NCBI GenBank assembly: GCA_022566435.1
Contig: JADFIX010000069.1
Location: 1-9,778 of the forward strand
Direction of reading: 5' to 3'
DNA: 9,778 nt
Source: Planctomycetota bacterium
GTDB lineage: Bacteria > Planctomycetota > Phycisphaerae > UBA1845
This document shows positions 4,295 to 9,778 of this stretch, piece after piece (the first letter of the stretch is position 1; every line of letters begins with the position of its first letter). The position numbers and the translations under genes were made by a program. The notes under the pieces were generated by a model. It was not told where the DNA came from and did not search any database. It saw nothing but the letters and a program-made list of their open reading frames with translations.

Positions 4295-6754
4295 TCAGGA
4301 ATCGTTTGGCGTTTCAGGCAGCTTTGCTCTCCATTCGGAGGCCTTTCCAGCGTAGCCCTTGCCCGGCTCGGCGGCGTCCCGGGATTCGTAGAGGTCAATA
4401 AGCGAGTTCATTGTCTTGAGTGTTCGCTCGTGCTTCGCGCCGAGGGCGGCTTCGAGAATTGAATGTGATTCCCGCAGCGCAGCCTCGGCATCTGCGAATC
4501 GTTGAAGTTGTAATAGTGTCTTGCCGTATGCCTCCAAGAAAACGCCCGTGTACGAGTGGCCTGCCGGCAGTGTACGCCGCGCGCGGCGCACCGCTTTTGC
4601 GCCAAGCGGTTCGGCTTCGTCCAACCGCCCCAGTTCGCGCATCAGCTGTCCCATGTTGTGGATCGAGATCGCCGTGCTCGGGTGGTCGTCGCCCAGGACG
4701 CGTCGATCACTCTCCAGGACCTCTCGAAGGTAGGGCAAGGCTTCCGCGTACTTGCCCATATCCTTGAGCATGTAGCCCATGTTGTTGATCGAGAGCAGCG
4801 TGCTTGGGTGGTCGTCGCCCAGGACGCGGCGGCGGCTCTCCGCTGCCTCGCGAGCGTAGAGCAAGGCCTCCTCGTACTTGCTCAAATCCTTGAGTATGTG
4901 GCCCATGTTGCTGATCGAGTTCAACGTGTTGGGGTGGTCGTCGCCCAGGACGCGGCGACTGCCTTCCAGAGCCTCGCGACCATAGGACAGCGCCTCCTCG
5001 TACTTGCCCATCACTCTGAGTAAGAGGCCCATGTTGCTGATCGAGATCAGCGTGTCCGTGTGGTCGTCGCCCAGTTCCCGGCGGCGGATTTGCAGGCATG
5101 CCTCCTGCAGCGGCATCGCCCGTTCAAACAGACCGATATCCCGGTACGTGTCGGCTACCGTCTGCTCGAGGGCTGCGCGAACCAGCGGCTGGTCGGCGAA
5201 CTGTTTATGGATCGTTTCGACCGCGCGCGCGAGCACGTTTTCATCGACCACGTTCAGTGCAAGGTTGGTGGCGTTGACCGCGCCGATTAGTCGGCCAAAA
5301 GACGCCAATGACGATTCGACCTCTTGGGGCGTAATGGTTTCTTTTTTTCCCAGTCCTTTGCGGATACCCTCGCGAAGTTCGTCGATGATCCCGCGACCCA
5401 TCTTCTCGGCGTCGATGTCGCCGAGCATGGATTGCTGGAACTCGGTGACCATCTTCAGTTCATCCGCACGCGCTTGTGTTTCGGCACGGGCCGCCAGGGC
5501 CTCCTTCCGCGCGGCGTCGGCCTTGAAGTATTGCGTGGTGCTCACTACCACCCCGGCGACCAGCACGATGAACACCGCCGCCACCGCCGAGAAGAAGCCC
5601 TTGTTGCGGCGGGCGAAGACCCGAAGCTGATAGATTGCGCTCGGCGGATGGGCGCTGATGGCCTCGTTGTTCAGATAACGCTTAATGTCCGCCGTCAGCG
5701 CCGAGGCGCTCTGGTAGCGGCGGTCACGGTCCTTCTCCAACGCCTTCAGGACGATGGTCTCCACGTCTCCGCGAAGCGTCTTGTTCAAGGTGCTCAGCCT
5801 GGTGGGTTCCTGCTCGCGGATGACCCGCGTGGCTTCGTGGATGGCCGCCCCTTTGAGATCATAGGGCATCCGCTCGCACAGCATCTCGTAGAAAACAACG
5901 CCCAGGGCGTAGACGTCGCTGCGGGTGTCGATGTCGTGCGGGGCGGCGGCGCACTGCTCGGGACTCATGTACTGCAGGGTGCCGATGAGCTGGCCCACGC
6001 CGGTTTGCAACGTGGTGATGGCCATATCGGAGTCGGTGGAGCGCGCCACGCCGAAGTCGATAATCTTCACCTGACCGGATGAATCCACCAGGATGTTGGA
6101 GGGCTTGAGGTCGCGGTGGATGATGCCCTTCTGGTGGCCGTGGTGGACGGCCTCGCAGACATTGGCGAAGAGCGCCATGCGCTCCCGGGTGCCGAGCGTT
6201 TTTTCTTTGGCGTAGTCGGTGACGGACTTGGCGCCGCCGATGTACTCCATGGCAAAGAACGGTACGGTGACATCGCCGTCGCGGTGGGTGCCCGCGTCGT
6301 AGACTTGGGCAATGCCGGGATGTCGAAGACGGGCGAGCAGTTGCGATTCGTATTCGAAGCGGCGCAGCGCGGATCGTGAAGTGATGCCGGCGCGCATGAG
6401 TTTGACGGCGACGGTCCGCCGCGGCTGTTCCTGCGTGGCCTCATAGACCGTGCCCATTCCTCCGGACGCGATGACACGGTTCAGCGTGTACGCACCGATA
6501 CGGCGACCCAGCCGCGCGCTGCCGTCGTCGAGGTGCAGCGTCTCGTCTCCCGCCCCCAGAGGCGGTTGCAGAAACGAAGAGCTTTCTTCATCGCATTCGA
6601 GTAGTGATTGGACCTTGGCGAGCAGGTCGCGGTCATCGCCGCATTGCTCCACGAGCCAAGCGCCGCGTTCGTTTTGATCGAGTTCCACTGCCTCGTCGAA
6701 CAGCTGCTTGATTCGCTGCCAGCGCAACTTATGTTCGTCTTGCGGATTCGCCAT
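4295..6754 (-). CDS. Membrane-anchored Ser/Thr protein kinase with TPR repeats
   Basis: A Hanks-type kinase, 819 residues from the ATG at 6754. An acidic N-terminal segment (RIKQLFDEAVEL, typical of planctomycete kinases) is followed by the kinase domain: glycine loop ASGGMGTVYEA at 96-106, VAVK with Lys118, Glu136 in the C-helix, HRDLKPSN at 213-220, DFG at 233-235, SPE at 264-266 and SDVYALG near 279. All catalytic residues are present. A single membrane helix lies at about 386-407, then a coiled coil to about 435, then about six 42-residue TPR units from 524 to 775 with GDDHPxT boundaries and NMG-GKYEEAL cores. The TPR part should therefore lie outside the cytoplasm. A GTG at 6769 would add five residues. 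The ATG is preferred because AGGGA lies five bases before it. It overlaps the sigma factor stop by 26 bases, implying coupled translation. An 8-base hairpin with one bulge (4269-4297) covers the stop codon. Confidence 0.95.
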   Translation of the reverse strand: MANPQDEHKLRWQRIKQLFDEAVELDQNERGAWLVEQCGDDRDLLAKVQSLLECDEESSSFLQPPLGAGDETLHLDDGSARLGRRIGAYTLNRVIASGGMGTVYEATQEQPRRTVAVKLMRAGITSRSALRRFEYESQLLARLRHPGIAQVYDAGTHRDGDVTVPFFAMEYIGGAKSVTDYAKEKTLGTRERMALFANVCEAVHHGHQKGIIHRDLKPSNILVDSSGQVKIIDFGVARSTDSDMAITTLQTGVGQLIGTLQYMSPEQCAAAPHDIDTRSDVYALGVVFYEMLCERMPYDLKGAAIHEATRVIREQEPTRLSTLNKTLRGDVETIVLKALEKDRDRRYQSASALTADIKRYLNNEAISAHPPSAIYQLRVFARRNKGFFSAVAAVFIVLVAGVVVSTTQYFKADAARKEALAARAETQARADELKMVTEFQQSMLGDIDAEKMGRGIIDELREGIRKGLGKKETITPQEVESSLASFGRLIGAVNATNLALNVVDENVLARAVETIHKQFADQPLVRAALEQTVADTYRDIGLFERAMPLQEACLQIRRRELGDDHTDTLISISNMGLLLRVMGKYEEALSYGREALEGSRRVLGDDHPNTLNSISNMGHILKDLSKYEEALLYAREAAESRRRVLGDDHPSTLLSINNMGYMLKDMGKYAEALPYLREVLESDRRVLGDDHPSTAISIHNMGQLMRELGRLDEAEPLGAKAVRRARRTLPAGHSYTGVFLEAYGKTLLQLQRFADAEAALRESHSILEAALGAKHERTLKTMNSLIDLYESRDAAEPGKGYAGKASEWRAKLPETPNDS
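4639..5080 (-). repeat. 126-base tandem repeats encoding the TPR units
   Basis: The sequence GGTGGTCGTCGCCCAGGACG recurs at 4681, 4807 and 4933, with a diverged copy at 5059, exactly 126 bases (42 codons) apart. These are the GDDHP boundaries of successive TPR units in the kinase gene. The near-identity at DNA level for the three inner copies suggests recent duplication or gene conversion, and repeat number could vary between strains. Confidence 0.8.
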
Positions 6755-7325
6755 CCGATTCCCTGCCACCCAAATCGTCCATGAGCCAAGCCCGCGCCAG
6801 CCGCCAGTCGCGTTCGACGGTACGCTCTGAAACCTCTACCACTTTCGCAACTTGCGCTGTCGAGAGCCCGCCGAAGAACCGTAACTCGACGATTCGCGAC
6901 TGGCGTGGATCCAGCTCGGCCAAGCGCTTGAGCGCACTGTCAAGCTCGAGCAGATCGGCGGATCGCGTCTCGAAAACAACGAGCGCTTCATCAAGTGATG
7001 CACTGGGACGACCTCCGCCGCGTTTCTCGGATTTCCGCTGCCGCGCATGGTCAACGAGTACGCGCCGCATCACCTCCGCCGCAGCTCCGAAGAAGTGTGT
7101 GCGACTATTCCAATTCAAATTCTCTTGACCGACGAGCCGCATGAATGCCTCATGGACGAGCGCCGTGGGCTGGAGCGTATGGTCCGGTCGCTCCATCCGC
7201 ATCTTGGCGGCCGCCAGGGTCTTGAGTTCTGAATAGACAACGGCGAGCAGTTCGGAAAGGGCCTTCTGGTCTCCGCAGCTCACGGATCCAAGTAACTGAG
7301 TAACCTGTCCCGGGGAGGGCTTCAC
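6729..7325 (-). CDS. ECF-family RNA polymerase sigma factor
   Basis: A 198-residue sigma-70 family protein of the ECF class common in Planctomycetes and Acidobacteria (TIGR02999-like). Region 2 spans about residues 15-95 and contains HTLQPTALVHEAFMRL and HFFGAAAEVMRRVLVDHAR, both typical of the group. A basic linker KSEKRGGGRPSASLDE follows. Region 4 at about 128-183 has DPRQSRIVELRFFGGLS and the helix-turn-helix TAQVAKVVEVSERTVERDW, which should read the -35 box. The GTG at 7325 is supported by GAGGA about six bases upstream, and no ATG is available nearby in frame. The gene overlaps the kinase gene by 26 bases. Sigma factors of this group are often encoded next to Ser/Thr kinases, which suggests control by phosphorylation instead of an anti-sigma factor; none is encoded here. 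Confidence 0.94.
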   Translation of the reverse strand: MKPSPGQVTQLLGSVSCGDQKALSELLAVVYSELKTLAAAKMRMERPDHTLQPTALVHEAFMRLVGQENLNWNSRTHFFGAAAEVMRRVLVDHARQRKSEKRGGGRPSASLDEALVVFETRSADLLELDSALKRLAELDPRQSRIVELRFFGGLSTAQVAKVVEVSERTVERDWRLARAWLMDDLGGRESDGESARRT

Positions 7326-7432
7326 CAGTTTCCTCTTCCAAGATTCACAAGAAAAAAATTAGTTTTTCGTGTCGGTGTCCGGCCTTGTTTTTCGCGACGA
7401 CTGGTGGATCAGGGCGCAGGCACGACTTGGCA

Positions 7433-7455
7433 CCCATTCTACCCGTTTGAATGGG
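7433..7455. promoter_or_regulatory. Inverted repeat in the divergent sigma/secreted-operon intergenic region
   Basis: CCCATTC (7433-7439) and GAATGGG (7449-7455) are a perfect 7-base inverted repeat with a 9-base spacer, placed 67-89 bases before the secreted-protein start and about 110-130 bases before the sigma factor start. TTGGCA, close to a -35 box, touches its left side (7427-7432). On the minus strand a poorly spaced TTGATT / TAGAAT pair (7462-7457 and 7441-7436, 15-base spacer) overlaps it. It is a plausible operator, but no regulator is known. Confidence 0.35.
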
Positions 7456-7521
7456 AAATCAAAATCGGAAATCTGCGTCCGCGACGTGCGAATCGGAGCA
7501 TCGACCGGAGCGAGGCCTGAA

Positions 7522-9003
7522 ATGAACAGAATATTCTTGAGAACGCTTGTCACGGTAGTCGTAGTCGGCTCAGCCATCCAATCGGCCGAGGCGGATTCGG
7601 CGTTCACGTATCAGGGGCAGCTCAAGCGTGGCGGCGTGCCGCTCAATGCCACGGCCGACTTTGAGTTCACGCTCTTGGACGGCAGCTCCAATCCTGTCGG
7701 ACCCGTCGTGCCGGCCAGCGACGTGCCCGTGGTCGACGGGCTGTTCGACGTGAAGCTTGATTTCGGTGTGGGTGCCCTTAACGGTGAGGATCGCTTTCTC
7801 CAGATTGCCGTGCGCCTCCCGGCGGGCGTCGGGGCTTTCGAGACGCTTTCGCCGGTACAGCCGATCACACCCGCCCCATATGCGGCCTACGCGCTGGCCG
7901 GCAACGTCGGCCCGGAGGGGCCGCAAGGGGAGCAAGGTCCGCCGGGACCACAAGGAATACAGGGTCCACAAGGCGACCTAGGTCTTCAGGGTGTGCAGGG
8001 ACCGCCCGGCGAGGTCGGGGGGCTCGGCCCACCCGGCCCCCAAGGGCCGCAGGGGGAACCGGGTCCGCAGGGAGAGCAGGGCGAATCCGGGCCGCTGGGT
8101 GACTCCCACTGGCAGATCAACGGTAGCGCTACGTCTTATTCCGACGGCAACGTGGGCGTCGGCACCCCTTCGCCGGAACAGCGTTTTGAAGTTCACGGCA
8201 ACATGCTCCTCGGCGCCAATGCCAATGACACGCGCGCCTTTATGCATTTCGGCGGCGCCTTTGGCGGCGTGACTGGCGACGCAAATGTGATGATCGTTTC
8301 GGACACGAACGATACGACCGGACCCGCCACAGGTGGAGACATCATTTTCGGCTCGGGATCGGAATTCGATACGCACGCCAATCGTGATTTCACCTTCGCG
8401 GAAGCCTTCCCCTCTGACGGGCCACGCAATGAACACATGCGGATTACCGGTGAGGGAAACGTGGGAATCGGAACCGCGACGCCCGATTCCTTGCTTCATG
8501 TCGCTGGAGACGTGCAGGTCGACGGCAGTATCTCGATTCAAGAAACAACAAGAACCCTGTTCATTCCCCCGACCGCCTTTATCCCATTTTCAGGAACTAT
8601 TATTCACAGAACCTCCGGAACGTGGAGGGTCGCAATACGTCCTTCCACCAAGCTCTTTGCAGAAGCTTCTGCCGCCGTGCACCTTCCGACAGGCGCGGTC
8701 GTTACCGCCTTGAGCGCCCGGGTTGAAGACACGGCCCCAGAACATGACCTCACCGTATCGTTGTTCCGCTTCACAAGTGATGGGGACAACGAGGTACTCG
8801 CGAAGGCATCAACCGAGTTAGTGCCCGGCCTGACATTCATAGGTTGCCCCGGCACAACTTGCGAAGAGCTGATGCTCCCGGCAACAATCGACAACGACAA
8901 TGCCGGCTACGCAATCAGTCTCAGAATGAGACAGGTGGAAATCGGTGTGCAGAACCTGCGATCCGTGCAACTCGCGTACACGATAACCAGCCCACTGCCC
9001 TAA
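7522..9003 (+). CDS. Secreted collagen-like protein with tail-fibre-type motifs
   Basis: A 493-residue exported protein. Residues 1-24 form a signal peptide (Lys/Arg-poor start, hydrophobic [11 protein letters not shown] core, AEA cleavage site). Residues 26-126 match a domain found in many secreted bacterial proteins: [20 protein letters not shown], then [20 protein letters not shown], then [12 protein letters not shown]. Residues 127-193 are 22 uninterrupted Gly-X-Y triplets rich in Pro and Gln (PPG, PQG, EQG). Then come two motifs like those in phage fibres and adhesins, [17 protein letters not shown] and [17 protein letters not shown], and a C-terminal beta-rich part from about 340 with two Cys. 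The Gly-X-Y run and fibre motifs suggest a trimeric stalk at the cell surface. The ATG at 7522 is chosen for the signal peptide and for GGAGCGAGG upstream. An upstream GTG at 7369 would bury the signal peptide. Twenty bases separate it from the next secreted gene. Confidence 0.88.
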   Translation: MNRIFLRTLVTVVVVGSAIQSAEADSAFTYQGQLKRGGVPLNATADFEFTLLDGSSNPVGPVVPASDVPVVDGLFDVKLDFGVGALNGEDRFLQIAVRLPAGVGAFETLSPVQPITPAPYAAYALAGNVGPEGPQGEQGPPGPQGIQGPQGDLGLQGVQGPPGEVGGLGPPGPQGPQGEPGPQGEQGESGPLGDSHWQINGSATSYSDGNVGVGTPSPEQRFEVHGNMLLGANANDTRAFMHFGGAFGGVTGDANVMIVSDTNDTTGPATGGDIIFGSGSEFDTHANRDFTFAEAFPSDGPRNEHMRITGEGNVGIGTATPDSLLHVAGDVQVDGSISIQETTRTLFIPPTAFIPFSGTIIHRTSGTWRVAIRPSTKLFAEASAAVHLPTGAVVTALSARVEDTAPEHDLTVSLFRFTSDGDNEVLAKASTELVPGLTFIGCPGTTCEELMLPATIDNDNAGYAISLRMRQVEIGVQNLRSVQLAYTITSPLP

Positions 9004-9023
9004 CGGCGCAAGGAGTAATGACG

Positions 9024-9778
9024 ATGAATACGCCAATTCGGCTCGCTACCGCGCTGCTGGTACAAACACTCGCAACCAACGGCATATTCGCCCAGGATTG
9101 TGATCTGGCATTCGATTTGACGTGGAACAGCATCGACAACGGCGGTGGCGTTTCGATTGCCGGCGACCTGGAACTCATTGGCACCGTCGGACAGACCGAA
9201 ATCGGCGAGATGACCAGCGGCGATCTTTCGCTGACCGGCGGGTTCCGATTCGTCAAATTGCCCCGTAGCGGAGACGTTGACGGCGATGAATTCGTGAATC
9301 TGCTGGACTACGAGGGTCTGCTCAATTGCTTGACGGGACCTGATGCCGGGCCGGTTCCGCTGGAATGCAGATTCACCGACTTCGACGCGACCACGACCGT
9401 CGACCTCGCCGATGTCGCGATCTTTCAAGCGGCTTTCGGAAGCAAACCACCGCTGATGCAAGTCCGCTGGATCAGCGAGTCCGGCGGCGACTGGGAAAAC
9501 GGTGCCAATTGGGATTCTGGGTTCGTACCCACGGAGCAGGATGAGGCCGTCATAGATCTGGACGGAACCTACACGATCAACATCAGCTCTAACCTATCCG
9601 TCGGCAGCGTAAGTATGTGTAACGCGAATGCCACACTCCGTATCGCGCCCGCCACCACCCTGCCGGTGACACTCGCCGTGCAGGAAGGATTCACCAACGA
9701 AGGCACGATCGAACTGTCGCTGGATGTCTTCAACGCAACTACCGTCGGCACCACGCTGAAAGTCGTAAGCGGCGCGCT
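9024..9778 (+). CDS. Secreted dockerin-type, beta-rich protein (cut by the right edge)
   Basis: 251 codons are present and the frame is open at the right edge. Residues 1-23 are a signal peptide (RLATALLVQTL core, cleavage after IFA). Residues 30-74 follow the IDNGGG...GTVGQ...SGDLSLTGGF pattern seen at the start of many planctomycete secreted proteins. Two dockerin-like Ca loops follow: GDVDGDEFVNLLD at 83-95, and the weaker TDFDATTTVDLAD at 118-130, which ends in VAIFQAAFG. From about 146 the sequence is beta-rich (RWISESGGDWENGANWDSG, then repeated short strands), like autotransporter or beta-solenoid proteins that often open with a GxWxxxxNW motif. The ATG at 9024 is preferred over one at 9018 because AGGAG (9011-9015) then has a normal 8-base spacing. 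With a 20-base gap, it is probably co-transcribed with the collagen-like gene. Function is unknown; attachment or cell-surface structure is likely. Confidence 0.85.
   Translation, partial: MNTPIRLATALLVQTLATNGIFAQDCDLAFDLTWNSIDNGGGVSIAGDLELIGTVGQTEIGEMTSGDLSLTGGFRFVKLPRSGDVDGDEFVNLLDYEGLLNCLTGPDAGPVPLECRFTDFDATTTVDLADVAIFQAAFGSKPPLMQVRWISESGGDWENGANWDSGFVPTEQDEAVIDLDGTYTINISSNLSVGSVSMCNANATLRIAPATTLPVTLAVQEGFTNEGTIELSLDVFNATTVGTTLKVVSGA

Noticed and set aside
4556..6082. Long plus-strand frames opposite the kinase gene
   Set aside because: They are antisense readings of the TPR repeats and kinase domain in GC-rich DNA; their repeated VVVAQDA segments are just the reverse of GDDHP codons.
7427..7444. 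Possible sigma-54 promoter (TTGGCAC followed by CTAC)
   Set aside because: The -12 element lacks the essential GC at the correct distance, and no enhancer-binding protein gene is present.
7369..7521. Upstream GTG start for the collagen-like protein
   Set aside because: It would add 51 residues before a clear signal peptide and has no ribosome site. The ATG at 7522 has both.
7900..8100. Repetitive DNA as a possible CRISPR or satellite array
   Set aside because: The 9-base periodicity is explained by Gly-X-Y codons in an intact reading frame.

Overview
The window is GC-rich bacterial chromosome, most likely from a planctomycete, perhaps of the Phycisphaerae type. This rests on three things: an ECF sigma factor of the group abundant in Planctomycetes and Acidobacteria overlapping a Hanks-type kinase with a TPR tail, secreted proteins with dockerin-like Ca loops after an IDNGGG-type N-terminal domain, and wide spacing between small housekeeping clusters. 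The assignment is an inference from protein style, not a database match.

Left part (1-3300), metabolism. The 5' part of moeA (molybdenum cofactor synthesis) runs leftward off the edge. Divergent from it is a small three-helix membrane protein of unknown function. Next come thiS and thiG (thiazole branch of thiamine synthesis), overlapping by one base and preceded by a good sigma-70-like promoter that sits on the end of the membrane-protein gene. After a 308-base gap holding an unusual imperfect inverted repeat comes an amidohydrolase-2 family gene in which three of the four expected metal ligands appear to be replaced.

Middle (3299-4294), a gene-poor kilobase. It holds hairpins, a short minus-strand reading frame resembling a small helical protein but lacking a normal start codon, and a decayed copy of the C-terminal TPR part of a kinase like the intact one beside it.

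Right part (4295-9778), signalling and surface. On the minus strand an ECF sigma factor is followed, with a 26-base overlap, by a membrane-anchored Ser/Thr kinase with about six 42-residue TPR repeats on the far side of its membrane segment. Divergent from this pair is a two-gene plus-strand operon of secreted proteins. The first has a signal peptide, an N-terminal beta domain, 22 uninterrupted Gly-X-Y triplets and two tail-fibre-like VGxGT motifs. The second, cut by the right edge, has a signal peptide, two dockerin-type Ca loops and a beta-rich C-terminal part. The layout suggests, but does not prove, that the sigma/kinase pair responds to envelope conditions and may control the secreted operon through the shared 196-base intergenic region, which carries a perfect 7-base inverted repeat. 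No tRNA, rRNA, CRISPR array or intact insertion sequence was seen.
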